Shown: positions 20,770-31,454, counted from the stretch's first letter. The stretch: 64,000 nt of DNA from Delphinus delphis (GCF_949987515.2 NC_082697.1:27535730-27599729), one strand, 5' to 3'. Notes: generated by a model from the letters alone, not told the origin. Made by a program: numbers and translations.

Positions 20770-21415
20770 TGGGCTTCTTGCCCCAGGCCCTTGGCCAGCT
20801 TCCTTGTTTAGCTGTGGGTTTGGTGATGTCCTTGCCCTCTTGGAGTTGATAATCTGGTTGGACAGGGGCTGGAGGGAGGAAGGCAGATGATGCACCAGTT
20901 GTGGAAGATGCCACAGAGGAAGAGAACTTGGAGAGAGAAAGTAGACAGCTGGGGGAGCAGTGGGTGCCTAGATCCTGTGTAGGAACAGAGAGCTGGGATA
21001 AGAATGATTTAAATAAGGTGCAAGTGTAACTCCTCCCACAGCAGCCTGGATGTGAGCAGCGCAGCCTGGTGCGGGGTCTGCATGGTGCACGGCTCCCCGG
21101 GGGCTGTCCGAGATAGCCCCCAACACATCTATCCTCCAGCGGGTGGGACAGGTCAGCCCACAACCACATGGCTATGTCCAGCCACAAGGGAGGCTGGCAA
21201 ATGTGGTATCACGCAGGGCAGCCATGCGCTCAGCTAAAAATCAGGGGAAATGTTATTCTCCAAGACAAAGGGAGATTGGGTATGGGGGCTGCCTGGGGCT
21301 CCTTGCCTCAGGCACCAGCAGGAAGCCACCAGCCCCGGCTTGCCTGTTTGCTGCATGTCTGTCTCTTGGTCCTTCTTTGTGTGAGGAGGAGGGAAAGGTG
21401 GCTGCTCGTGGTCCT
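20770..21415. other. Intergenic sequence without recognised feature
   Basis: Unique-looking, GC-moderate. 20825-20960 may be a weak inverted L2 remnant (cctcttggagttgataatct). No exon or RNA gene supported. Confidence 0.4.
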
Positions 21416-21419
21416 GAAC

Positions 21420-22320
21420 GAGCCTGAATCCCACCTCTGGGATCCCACCCCCTCTGCTAGCTCCCTCCTTCCCTTGGTCCTTTCTCAGCGATTCCAGCTG
21501 GGCCCTCCCCCTCCCCCGCCTCCATCTGCCTGTCTCTGGTCTCTGTCCTCTCTGTCCCCTTCGCTCTGATCTTCACTTCACTTCTCCCTCTTGTCATGAA
21601 ACATCTTAGAAGCTCTGCCCACCTGTGTGTGGGCTGCTTTCTCATCCTCTTCTCTCTCCACCCTCTCTGGAGGTCTGGCCTCTCCACTCCCTGTTTACTC
21701 AGGGACCAAGCTCTTCCCACGCATCAGCTCAGACACGCTGCCCTTCCCATGGCCCTTCTGTGCTCTTTTCTCCTTCTTTTCTAACTCCTCTTGCTCTTCC
21801 CTCACCTAGCTACATTCCTGAGTCAGTTTTCAGCTCTGTTCTCCTATCTCCGCCTCCGGGGGGATCCCCAACCCCGTCCCCAGCTGTGACATGAGGCTCC
21901 ATCTGCCTGGCTGGTCCTCTCCACTTGAAGCCCTGTGGGCATGTCAAACCTGGGGCGTCTGGAACCTGACTCAGCCTCCTGCCCTCCTGGCTTCCGACCC
22001 TGGGAAGGGCCGATCCACCTCTTCACTGGGTCTGTGGGGCCAGGCCTGGCCCTTGGTAGCCCCTCCTCCATTCCCAGCCCCAGCAGGGCTGGGCTGCAGT
22101 GTCTGCTGCGACCACTTCCCCAGGCCTCAGCCTCTGACTTCCTCCCGTCAGTGCCCGCCTGCCTTCCACAGCTGCTCAGTTACTCTTTCTAACACACTAC
22201 TGTGCGTGTGTCACCCCACCTATAGCACAAGCTGTCGTTGTCCCTTTGGTGTCAGTGTGCCCTTGGTGCTCGCCTTTCCATGCCCAAGGAGCCTTCCCAA
22301 AACATCTGCAACTCTCTGCC
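21420..22320 (+). repeat. Degraded L2 LINE region, pyrimidine-rich
   Basis: 21855-22010 (ctgtgacatgaggctccatc, ctccacttgaagccctgtg, gcatgtcaaacctggggcg) resembles the L2 region upstream of its usual 3' end, and 22150-22200 (cttccacagctgctcagtta) continues it. The C/T-rich 21430-21850 may belong to the same copy. The long plus-strand frames here are composition artefacts. Confidence 0.45.
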
Positions 22321-22325
22321 CGAGG

Positions 22326-22393
22326 CCAGAGGTGCTGGGGAATCAAGGGTCCCCCAGGGTTCCCCAGAGGTGCTGGGGAATCAAGGGTCCCCC
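22326..22393 (+). repeat. Perfect 30 bp direct repeat
   Basis: The unit starting ccagaggtgctggggaatca and ending agggtccccc occurs at 22326-22355 and again at 22364-22393, a local tandem duplication with an offset of 38 bases. Confidence 0.9.
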
Positions 22394-22779
22394 TTTGGCC
22401 AATGACTAATAGGATTTGATGGGTGGATACGCAGCTCCCAGCCCTCAGTTGGGATGCCTCTTTGTTGTGTCTCTCACTGTCTCCCAGAGGTCCCCGGCTG
22501 AGGTCCTGTTGGGGTTGAGCTCTCATAGCCCACATCAGCAACCTGTTGCATTATTTTGGTTGTCTTTCCTTCCAGGCCTCACTTCCCTCTCTTCACAGTG
22601 CTTCCTGGAGTCACCTCCCAAATTAACCATTTGCTTGGTTCCTCATCTCTGTGTCTGCTTCACGGGGAACCCCAAACAACTCACCCTCTTCTGTTTAAAA
22701 ATAAAACACAAATCTTCAGTGGCTTCAGTGGCTTACCCCAGTGGACCCATTGTCTCTGGGTCACAGAATTTTATGAAAG

Positions 22780-23062
22780 TGACAGCATCTCTCTCCAGAA
22801 CCCATCTGTGGAGCCCCTATTTGAGAAGCCCTGGTCTCCAGGATGACATCCAAGCCTGGTCTTTAAGGCCCTCAGTGCACTGACCCCACCACACGTGTCT
22901 GCCCTTCCACACTGGGCTCATGCTGTTCCCTCTGGTCTGAAATGATTGTCCTTTGCTTAATGAGTTGTACCTACCCTCAAGATTCAGCTCAAATCACCTC
23001 CTCCAGGAAGCCTTGCAGACTACATTAATCCTTGGAGAGTTCCCACAGCCCTAAGTGTCTGC
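22780..23062 (+). repeat. L2 LINE fragment
   Basis: Typical L2 order: tccaagcctggtctttaagg, ccctcagtgcactgacccca, gctgttccctctggtctgaa, gctcaaatcacctcctccag, gaagccttgcagacta. Confidence 0.88.
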
Positions 23063-23326
23063 TTCCTACTTGTGACACAAATAGTGTCTTGAGTTTTACG
23101 TGGTTTGTTTCTCCGGAAAATAGTTAGGTTAACACTTTCTCTGAGAGCTGGGAGAGCCAAGACATGGAAGTGAATCAGCACAGACCCTCCCTTGAGGTCT
23201 GAGCAATCCAGTGGAGAGGATGTACAGGAGATGGCATTCCAGGTAAGACCATCAACTCTAAGAAGAAAGGGACCATTTTTATACACCGTGAGAAATGCAT
23301 GAATCATTTATTTTAGTGGCTTAAAG

Positions 23327-23530
23327 CAGGGGTTGGCAAACTATGGATCAGAGACTGAAACCGGCCCACTACTTTTTATTATAAATAAAGTTTTATTGGA
23401 AAACAGCCACATTTATCTACGGCTGATTTTGCTCTCGAATGACAGAGTAGTTATGACAGTGACCACGTGGCCCACAAAGACTAAAATATTTACTATCTGG
23501 ACTTTTACGGAAAAAGTTCACTGACCCCTG
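23327..23530 (+). mobile_element. hAT-type nonautonomous DNA transposon with TSD
   Basis: Terminal inverted repeats caggggttggcaaac and the matching ...cactgacccctg. The interior has aataaagttttattggaaa and taaaatatttactatctgg. Flanked by 8 bp duplications GCTTAAAG (23319-23326) and GCTTAAAA (23531-23538), seven of eight matching. Fossil, no coding capacity. Confidence 0.92.
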
Positions 23531-23574
23531 GCTTAAAACACCAATAATTATTTATTATTTCACACAGTTCCTAA

Positions 23575-23835
23575 GGGCCAGGAACTTGCAAATGGCTTGG
23601 CTGGGTGGTTCTGGCTCAGGGTCTCTCAGGAAGTTGTTGTCCAGATGTCAGCTGGGACAGCACTCACCTGAAGATTTGGCTGGGACCAGAGGGTCTGCCT
23701 CCAAGGTGGCTCACTCACATGGCCAGCAAGCTGGTGCTGGCTGTCGGCTGGGTGTCTCGGTTCCTCTCCACGTGGGCACCTCTGCAGGGCTGCTTGAGTC
23801 TCCTCACTACATGGTGGCTGATTTCCCCAGTGAAG
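23575..23835. repeat. Unclassified ancient interspersed repeat
   Basis: ggctgggtggttctggctca, caaggtggctcactcacatg and gctggtgctggctgtcggct are repeat-like phrases that I have seen in many mammalian loci. Family not named with confidence. Confidence 0.4.
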
Positions 23836-23842
23836 GGTTCCA

Positions 23843-24040
23843 TGCTAAGCACTTTACACACAGTCTCATTTAATCCCCACAACATCCTTAAGGGCCAGAA
23901 ATGATTATTATCTACATTTCTCAGATGAGGAAACCAGAGTTCAGAGAGAGGAAGCAACTTGCTCAAGTCAGGGACAGAGCTAGGACTCAGCTTCAGGTCC
24001 CTCTGGCTCCAAAGTGCTACTCCTAACTACTGGGCTGCCT
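23843..24040 (-). repeat. MIR SINE
   Basis: Inverted copy: ctaagcactttacacacagt, catttaatccccacaacatc, ctcagatgaggaaaccagag, agcaacttgctcaagtcag, gagctaggactcagc. Confidence 0.9.
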
Positions 24041-24399
24041 CTCTGAATCATCACAAAGCTCCAATAAAGAATCCGTGGCTGGGGATCCAGGAGCATTTTG
24101 GTTTGGTTTAGATCTCCCCTTGCTGGGAGCATGGTCCCACTCTCCCTCCAGTTTCCAGCTCCGCTGTGGGCTCCACCCTTTATCAGACCCTCTGTTAAGT
24201 GAATCGCTGGTCCTACCCATCCTTCCTTCCCAATATTTTTGCCATATACTTCTCCTCTTTTCCAGCCCCACAACTTCATTTTTATCGTGGGTCATCTGGT
24301 CTCCCACATGGAGACAAAGTCAGAAGAGGCAATACTTTCTGCCGATGTTCCTTGCTTTTACCTACCCGATCCACCCTCAGCTCTGCCTCTGCCCATTCT

Positions 24400-24562
24400 C
24401 TTAGAAGATAGAGGTCCAAAGGATGACCCCATAAGGCAGGATTCATTCTGCGTATTTTGCAGATACGGAAATAGAGGGTCAGCGAGCATGAGTAACTCAG
24501 CTAAGGTAACATAAGGAGTGGGCAGAGGATTGGAACAAAAACCCAGGTCTGTCTTATTCCAA
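24400..24562 (-). repeat. MIR SINE fragment
   Basis: Inverted core ttttgcagatacggaaatag, agggtcagcgagcatgagta, gtaacataaggagtgggcag. Confidence 0.75.
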
Positions 24563-24585
24563 ACCCAGTGCTCTTTCCAATCTAC

Positions 24586-24768
24586 TTATTGACCCATCAG
24601 CTCATCAACCCACCCTCCCATCCTCTCATCCATCCATTTCCCCATCCACCTATCAATCAATCAATCAACCCATCCTCCCATCCACCAAACTATAACCACC
24701 CATCTTCCTACACTACCATTCTCTCATCCATCCATCCTCCCATCCACCAATCCACCCGATAATCCCTA
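24586..24768 (+). repeat. Degenerate (CCAT/CCATC)n minisatellite
   Basis: About 180 bases of catccatc, caatcaatcaat and cccatcctccc units. Strongly interrupted. Confidence 0.9.
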
Positions 24769-24769
24769 T

Positions 24770-25202
24770 TTATTCGATAGTTACTGAGAACCTACCATCC
24801 CGCAATCACTGTTGTAGGGTCTGAGGTTGACTTGGAGCTAGACAAAGTCCTGCCCCCTTGGAGCTCATACTCTGGTTGTGGGAGGCAGACAACAAACAAA
24901 TCAATACACACTGTACATGAGGCATAAGTGCTGCAAAGAAACATAAAGCCGGGGAGCTATGTTGGGAGTAACTAAGGCAAGATGGAGGTCAGGGAAGTCC
25001 TCTCTGAGCCCTTGTGACAACTTTGGAGAAGAGCATTCCAGGCGGAGGGAACAATGGGGCAAAGCCCCTGAGGTGGGAACAAGTTTGATGGGCCTGAAGA
25101 TCAGTGAGGCTGGTGTGGATGAAGCAGAACAAGGGACGGAGAGAGAGAAGGTGAAGAGGCAAGTTGGGCTAGATGACATCAGCCCTTGTTGGTCACTGTG
25201 AA
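24770..25202 (-). repeat. L2 LINE 3' end, inverted
   Basis: ttactgagaacctaccatcc, ccttggagctcatactctgg, gcataagtgctgcaaagaaa, gggaagtcctctctgagccc, gagcattccaggcggaggga and aaagcccctgaggtgggaac follow inverted L2. Confidence 0.92.
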
Positions 25203-25205
25203 CAC

Positions 25206-25662
25206 AGGTTTCCTCTGCTATCTGAAAGTAGAGGGTTCCTATGAAAACTTTTGTAAGCCAAAATGGTGTAGGGTGAAAAAACGATTGCTTTAGGACACAT
25301 CTTGCTAATGGATATGCATGAAATAAATTGAGATGAAGCACAGATGCCCACAGCCACAGTTCAAAGCTAGGGCAGCTTGATGCTGAGATCCTGAGTGTAG
25401 TTCTGGGCGGCGGGGGTGGGGGCGGGGGATGAGCTGGATGGGGCCATTCTCACTGCTCAGGGGGTGCGCTGCCTCTCTAAGGGCTCGCTGCAAAGCAAAC
25501 GCTGAATGCTATTTTCTGTCTTTGCTTTTCACCTTTTTTTTTTATAAAAGTGTAAATCCTCTTCAAATTTCTTTTGGTTAGTGATAACACGTACTAATGT
25601 AGATGTTTCATAAAAGCAGAGTAGCGTAAAGCACACTTTCAAAAAGAGGGGTATGCCGGTGA
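25206..25662. mobile_element. Tigger/pogo-like DNA transposon fossil
   Basis: Left end caggtttcctctgctatctg, gaaagtagagggttcctatg. The right end read in reverse gives ccctctttttgaaagtgtgc, tttacgctactctgctttta, tgaaacat, a diverged inverted repeat of the left. The interior includes cttcaaatttcttttggtta. The middle (25385-25490) is unrelated G-rich sequence. The superfamily assignment rests on the end sequence only. Confidence 0.55.
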
Positions 25663-25904
25663 ATACATTTTATTTGAGGTGAGTTAGCCAACAGAGTCTC
25701 CCCAATAGCAGAGTGATTCCTCATCTGCCAGGGAAGGGGCCACAGAGCTGTGGGCATCATTACTTCCTGATCTCTCCCTCAAGCAACCAGCCAGTGCTTT
25801 TCACAACTGCCACTGGAGCTGGTGCCAGAGATGGGGGCCTACGAGGCTGAGACCTGTGCATCAGCTTCCACAGGAGACGAGTCTGTCCTTCACTGGGTAA
25901 TGAA

Positions 25905-26095
25905 GGGGAGGGGCCAACCATTCCTAAGCACTGTTCACATCCCTTAACCTGTTCCATCTTCACCACTTTCCGAAGCTGGCATCATCGAATCCATTTTACA
26001 GAAGAGCAAGTCGAGGCTCAGAGAGGTCATGAGCTTGCATGAGGTCACATGGCCAGGAGGTGGCACCAAACTCGCCCACATTCTACCTTTTCAAC
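25905..26095 (-). repeat. MIR SINE
   Basis: Inverted: tcctaagcactgttcacatc, ccattttacagaagagcaag, gaggctcagagaggtcatga, catgaggtcacatggccag. Confidence 0.85.
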
Positions 26096-26129
26096 TCTAC
26101 TCAGTTAAATCTTCCAAAAAATTAGTTTG

Positions 26130-26312
26130 AGTTCTTACTGGGTGCTGGACTTAGCGTGAGAGACACTTGTAGGCTTATGGCCAATTCTGGAGGCGAACTC
26201 CACAACCACCCGGCAAAATCCACTATTCCCTTGATGGGGAAACAAGAGGCTCTGTGAAGGTACATCCTGCAGGTCACACAGCCTACAGAGGAGGGAGCTG
26301 GGATAGTAACAT
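26130..26312 (-). repeat. Possible MIR SINE fragment
   Basis: Weaker inverted match: ttcttactgggtgctggac, cccttgatggggaaacaaga, ggctctgtgaaggtacatcc, caggtcacacagcctacag. Confidence 0.55.
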
Positions 26313-26399
26313 TCAGCTTATTTTACTACATCTCTGCATGGTAGGAAAAGGAAAGAGCCCATATTTTCCTCCACAATTTTAGTAACTTGACTTGGAGCT

Positions 26400-26880
26400 T
26401 GACAACAGATGTGTTCTCAGACTGTTGGCTGTAAAACGAACCAGCTTTCCCCCCTGATTGTCATTGTGTTTTGGGGAATAGAGCCTAGGACTTTGCTGTG
26501 TCCATACTGGGTCAATAACTCTCCCAAATAAGCACATCTGGTAAACATGGGAATTAATTCATCAATAGGTTTCTTAATTGATTGGTCAATTGATTTCTAC
26601 GTCCTTATTGTACAAAGGGTTCGAGGCAGCTTAGGAAGAAAGCCAAGGGTGGAAACTGGTCATCTTCTGTGCTTCTTACATTCCACTCATCAAGGAATAA
26701 AAAAAAAAATCCAGCTGCTACATAGCGGGGGAACAAATTCTTGGTATGGAAGTAATTCTGCTAAGGCTAGCCTCCTCAGAGTACATTCCAAATGCTTTTC
26801 CTATTTTCAAATTTAATTAGAAGACGTTTCTGTAATGTGAGTCATCACTTAATAATGGGGGTGTATTTATTAGGGAATGG
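26400..26880. other. AT-rich unique tract with homeodomain-type sites
   Basis: No repeat recognised. It holds GAATTAATTC (26551-26560), an AATTGA-TTGG-TCAATT inverted repeat (26576-26591), an E-box CAGCTG (26713-26718) and TTTAATTAG (26812-26820). The composition and density of intact transcription-factor-like sites resemble a conserved noncoding element, but conservation is not visible from one sequence. Confidence 0.3.
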
Positions 26881-26889
26881 GTGGGAAGG

Positions 26890-27008
26890 GGACAGGACCA
26901 TTGGACAAGTCAGATTCAAGCTCTGTGAGTCGCTCACTGGCTGTGTGATCTTGGGTGAGCCACTTCACCTCTCTGAGCACCAGTTCCTTTTGTCTGTAAA
27001 TTAAGATT
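26890..27008 (+). repeat. MIR SINE fragment
   Basis: gattcaagctctgtgagtcg, ctggctgtgtgatcttgggt, gagccacttcacctctctga in MIR order. Confidence 0.85.
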
Positions 27009-27039
27009 TAAGTGGCAACTGTTTTCAGCTTCTTTCTTG

Positions 27040-27482
27040 TGTTTCCACTCAGAAGTGGTTTATGCACTTGTGAGCATATGCACATACATTCCCTCCTCCC
27101 CTTTTTTCTTTACCAAATGGTACCTTACTTTTCAGTGTTTTGCACTTCATTTGCTGCGACACTCCCTGGCCAGCGGTACTTAGAGATCCGCCTTTTTTCT
27201 TTTTCACAGCTGCATGAATTCCATGGTTTAGATGTGCCATCACTTATTTAATTGGATGAATGTTTAAGTTGTTTCTTGTCTTTTGTTATTGCAAAGGCTG
27301 CAACGCCTGTCCTTATGCAGACATCATTTTGCAAATATGAGTACGTGTAGAATAAACTCCTAGAACTGGAATCAGTGTGAATATGTGTTTGTAACCTGCT
27401 AAATGTTGCCAAATGGCCTGACACTCCAACCAGTGTAGCAGAATTCCTGTTCCCCACTGGCCAGTCTGTCACCCAGTACTTT
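27040..27482 (-). mobile_element. L1M LINE 3' UTR fragment, inverted
   Basis: Antisense 3' UTR of an old L1: gatgtgccatcacttattta, ttggatgaatgtttaagttg, tttgttattgcaaaggctgc, aataaactcctagaactgga, ttgccaaatggcctgacac. Confidence 0.8.
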
Positions 27483-27559
27483 TCATCTAATCTGCAGTCT
27501 GTATTCCAACTTTGTCAACTGTTCCGATTATGTCCCTTATACATTTTTTTTTTTCCGGT

Positions 27560-28005
27560 GCAAGGTTCAGTCGTTACCCATTGTATTAGTTGTTGTGCCT
27601 CTTTAGTCTTCTTTAATCTGGAACAGTTTCTGACCTTTCTTTGTGTTTTATGACTTTGACATTTTTGAAGAATATAAATATGTTGTTTTATAGAATGTCA
27701 CATCCCTCACTTTGGGTTTGTGCACTGTTCCTCATGATCAGACTCAGGTTATGCCTTTTTCGCAGAAAGCCTTAGAAGTGGTGGTGTATCCTTTCCCGTG
27801 TATTACATCAGCAAACACATGGTGTCAATTTGTCCCCTTATTAGTGTTAACTTTGATCACTGGTTGAAGGTGGTGTCCTTTCTCCACCATAAAGGTATTA
27901 CTTTTTCTTTTGTAATTAACTTTTAGGGATGTACTTTAATATCTTTATTAAATAGCTGTCCTTGTCAAACCCATTGTACATTTTAAATGTAAATTTCTTC
28001 ATTGG
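27560..28005 (-). mobile_element. Old L1M LINE fragment, inverted
   Basis: tctttaatctggaacagttt, tgactttgacatttttgaag, tttatagaatgtcacatccc, tgatcagactcaggttatgc and gtcaatttgtccccttatta match the antisense 3' region of old mammalian L1 elements. It may be the same insertion as 27040-27482 or a second one. Confidence 0.7.
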
Positions 28006-28009
28006 GAGT

Positions 28010-28950
28010 GATGGGGAGCATTTGCTCCTGTATTTAGGAAACACTGGATTTCCTTTTTATTAAATTTTGATAATGACTTTCTTTTCTTAAATTTAGATTT
28101 TATTTAAATTTTACTTTATTTATTCTATTTATTTTTTAAAACCTGCATGGTTTGAGCTTAGCCCTATAGTTCTTGATCCACGATGATACTAATAATTTTT
28201 TTAAAATCCTTATTTCTCTAGCACATGCAAGTAGGATTGCTTTCCAAAAGTCATCTGGGTCTCAGGCCGAGGGATGGGCCTGGCATGCCTCGCCCTTCCT
28301 GATGACAGCCAGAGGCAATCTTTGCTGCAGGAAGGGGCAGAGAAATGCCTCCTGCTGTTCCCAGGGACTGCAGCTATCATAGGCTGTAGGTCAGAGGTGG
28401 CCCCGGCCAAGATTACAGCCTGCCCTGAGAGCCAGCCCTAGCCCTACAGTTATCACCCCCTAACCATGCCCCGATCCCCAGTCCAGGGAAAGTCCCTCTA
28501 CCCATTGCATCCTCTGGATGCTGAACTTTGCTCCAGAATGGTGCCCCCCCCACCACCAATGTTGTGCTGGCCTCAGGCTCCCAGTACTGCCCCTACTACT
28601 CCAGACTGTCCCATACCACCTTTCCCACCCAGGAGAAAGCCCAGGAGTGGCCCCAGGAGAGGAAAGTTTCCAAGGCATTTTAGCCACAGATCTCTGCTCA
28701 CATAAAATCCTACTCAAAACTCCAGCTCATTCAACATCTCAAGTTGGAGTTGAAAATCCTTTGTAGATTCTAATTTTTTTCACTTTGCAAGCATTCCCAG
28801 GGGTGCATGCCAACTGCCATAGAGTTTAGACAACTGCTAATGAAATAAATTATTCATAGCCAGTAAAAGGTAAAAGATTTAAACTCTTTCAAGTTATGTT
28901 ATGGCTAAAAATATATTTAGTGTAGGTACATTTTAGAATATTTGATTCAA
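28010..28950. other. Intergenic sequence without recognised feature
   Basis: A T/A-rich low-complexity patch (28080-28145) precedes ordinary DNA. 28440-28720 carries overlapping C-rich frames on both strands with no domain I recognise. 28840-28960 is AT-rich. Confidence 0.45.
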
Positions 28951-29074
28951 TTTGATTTAAAGAAAAAGGATGCCAGGGGCCCATAGTGAGTCACCCTCTC
29001 ACACCTCCCCCCTGCCAAATAAATCTGGTTTTGTCGGTCTCTACACTGTTCCCTTTAGTGTTATCCTCACTTCG

Positions 29075-29302
29075 CATGTTACTGATGGGACTAAGTTCTC
29101 TCCCCTTCGACTGTTAGCTCTGTGAGGCAGCCTGCCACCATCGTCTCCCCAGCTCCAAGAATAGGGCCCTATCATAAAAGAAAAGATTGATACATTAGGC
29201 TACATTAAATTAAGAAGCTCCTTGAGGTAAGGTGCTCAAAAAATAGCTGTTGGATAGATGAGGGAATGAATGAATGAGTAAATGAATGAGTGAGTGAATC
29301 CG
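29075..29302 (+). repeat. L2 LINE 3' end, split by a small L1 fragment
   Basis: gttagctctgtgaggcagcc, tcgtctccccagctccaag, a 45 bp interruption (29172-29216), then gtgctcaaaaaatagctgt and the tail gggaatgaatgaatgagta. Confidence 0.75.
29172..29216 (+). mobile_element. Short L1 ORF2-derived insert
   Basis: aaagaaaagattgatacatt, aggctacattaaattaaga resembles a segment near the 3' end of L1 ORF2. There is no poly(A) tail and no target duplication, so it does not look like ordinary retrotransposition. Confidence 0.55.
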
Positions 29303-29613
29303 TGCTAGTTCCTTGTGAGGTCTGAGGGGTGTGACGCCTCATTTGCGCAGTGATTACAGAGTGTTTTCAGTGATTGGATCTGGAGGGAGAGAGGCTGCCC
29401 TTTGTCCCCACTTCTCATACCCCACTGATGTGGGGAGCCACTCCCACGAGACTGTGGACACCCTGAAGCCACCTCATCCTTCCCTGGGGGGTGTTTATTT
29501 CGATGCTGTCTGGCAAAGTGACCAATCACATCAGTGACTCTGCCAGACCCCATGGGACTGCAGTGCCCTCTCTCCACCATATCTCTGAGAGGGAGAGGAG
29601 GACGCCCTGTTTT

Positions 29614-29833
29614 GTTTTTTTTTGTTTGTTTGTTTTTTTTGCGGTACGCGGGCCTCTCACTGTTGTGGTCTCTCCCGCTGCGGAGCACAGGCTCCGGACG
29701 CGCAGGCTCAGCGGCCATGGCTCACGGGCCCAGCCGCTCCGCGGCATGTGGGATCTTCCCGGACCGGGGCACGAACCCGTGTCCCCTGCATCGGCAGGCG
29801 GACTCTCAACCACTGCGCCACCAGGGAAGCCCA
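29614..29833 (-). mobile_element. CHR SINE (cetacean short subtype)
   Basis: Inverted: T-rich tail at left, then gcggtacgcgggcctctcac, aggctcagcggccatggctc, and the tRNA-like head with box B gcacgaacccgtgtcccc and terminal accagggaagccc at right. Target duplication GACGCCCTGTTTT (29601-29613) versus GACACCCTGTTTT (29834-29846), one mismatch. Confidence 0.95.
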
Positions 29834-30089
29834 GACACCCTGTTTTTAAGGGGGCTAACCTGGACTCCAGGGGTGAGGATGGGGGAGGCCTTCCTTGTGT
29901 CCGGCTGGTGTTTAATGGGAAGGTCCTGGGACCACGTCTGGACATCGGCTCCCATCACCTGTAGGGGTGCTCCTGCCGGGAACACTACACAGCTCTGGGA
30001 GGGCCCTGTCACGAGGAGATCTGACCTCTTCTCCCAAGCACTAGGGCAACCTCGGCCCTGGCTGCAGGCGGGCAGCTGGAGGGAATGGA

Positions 30090-30228
30090 GCTGAGTTGAC
30101 ATGCCCACTCTGGCACTTTGTAGCCCTGTGACCTTGGGCAGGTGACTCCTCCTCTCTGGGTCATCCTGAGTTTCCTCCTCAATAAAATGAGGATAATCAT
30201 CCTTGCAGCTCTGCACCCGCATAATGCC
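30090..30228 (+). repeat. MIR SINE fragment
   Basis: agccctgtgaccttgggcag, gtgactcctcctctctgggt, tcctcaataaaatgaggata, atcatccttgcag. Confidence 0.85.
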
Positions 30229-30399
30229 AACGTGAAGTTCAGACAAGGGTGGATGTGAAAGGGCTTCGCAGGGAGCTCTGCACACACAGGGGAAACATTC
30301 TTATTAAGAGGGAAATATACTTCTATTCAAGGAAAAATAAAATTCTGAAGAATGAGCTGCCCAGCATCTTTAAAAGAAGTGGCAAACAGGACAGTGCTT

Positions 30400-30680
30400 A
30401 TTCCTGGCTCATTCCTGACCGCTGCACTCCTCCTCCACCTGGCAGGCTCCTGCAGCTCTCTGAGGGGCAGTATCTCCCCGAGAAAGCCCTGCCAGGCTGC
30501 ACTGTCCTCCCATCATGGCTCCTCCATCACCACCCTAACTTATGACTGTTTACCTGACAGTCTCCCCTACTGGCCTGGGAGTTTCTCTGGGTAAGATCTG
30601 CATCTGATTCATTTCAGAATTTCCAGCACTTAGCACAGAGCCTGGTGCATAGTAGGTACTCATAAATGTTTTTAGTCAGA
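30400..30680 (+). repeat. L2 LINE 3' end
   Basis: tttacctgacagtctcccct, tctgggtaagatctgcatct, ttccagcacttagcacagag, cctggtgcatagtaggtact, cataaatgttttt. Confidence 0.85.
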
Positions 30681-30863
30681 GTGACTGGCTAGAGTACAGT
30701 TAATGGTGGAATATCGGGGGCTGGAGTCTAAGGTTGGTGGAAATTTAAAGCAGGCAAGTTGACACTTCCTTCCTAGCAACTTCTCTGGATGACTTTCTGC
30801 ATCCAGGTTAGAGACAACGTCTAGTCTACCCCTGACTTCAGGCCAAGTGATAGCTCCTTGGCA

Positions 30864-30959
30864 TAGGGTGACTGACATGTCCTGGTTTGCCCAGGACTTT
30901 CTCAGTTTTAGTTCTAAAAGTCTCATTTCTCAGGCAAACCAGGGCCTTTGGTCACCCTA
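30864..30959. mobile_element. Palindromic MITE-like element
   Basis: 96 bp with perfect terminal TAGGGTGAC / GTCACCCTA and a second perfect complementary pair cctggtttgcc (30881-30891) and ggcaaaccagg (30933-30943). A target duplication, if TA, cannot be distinguished from the terminus. I recognise the end sequence as a mammalian DNA-transposon family but cannot name it safely. Confidence 0.7.
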
Positions 30960-31039
30960 CTTTGAGTTAAGGATCTGGGCCCCGTTTGCCACTGAATCTC
31001 TGTGGCAGATATTGTATTTGCTCACTGATTAGATATTAG

Positions 31040-31450
31040 AGAGCGATCAGAGAGATCAGAATCAGAAGTTCTCTTCTTCTCCCATGCTGGCAGAGCCCAC
31101 CTCTCATGGTAGAGGCCAAAAATGCCAGATACTTTCCTAGCCTCCCTTGTAGTGAGGGTTGGTCATGTGACCCAGTGGCCAATAAGGCAAAAGAAAGAGT
31201 CAGCTGAGAGCTTCTGGGAAAGGGTTTCTTCCCTCTATCTATACTTATCTCCCCCACTCCCCTTCTTCCTGCTTTTGGTTATTGTCATGTAAGAATGTGT
31301 TGCCTAGAGCTGTGGCAGCCATCTTGTGGCCATGAGGGAACATCCACACAATATACAGAAGGATCAAAGGAGCCCAAGACTTTGATGATGAATCAACCCT
31401 GGGATCAGAGATTTCTTACCATGTGTGATAATAATAAATCCCTTTTGGTC
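31040..31450 (+). repeat. Ancient LTR-like repeat, left part
   Basis: ggttggtcatgtgacccagt, ggccaataaggcaaaagaaa, gcttctgggaaagggtttct, tggcagccatcttgtggcca and aataataaatcccttttg are in the order of an old mammalian repeat of LTR-like layout. Interrupted by an L1 and continued at 32588-32648. Confidence 0.55.
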
Positions 31451-31454
31451 TAAT

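Noticed and set aside
24586..24768. CRISPR-like spaced repeats
   Set aside because: CCAT-type eukaryotic minisatellite with no constant repeat length or unique spacers.
29614..29833. tRNA gene, from the box B-like motif
   Set aside because: The motif is part of a tRNA-derived SINE head. No cloverleaf with intact anticodon arm was found here or in the other CHR copies.
29534..30094. 186-codon plus-strand frame
   Set aside because: Its central part is a translated CHR SINE, and the rest has no homology that I recognise.
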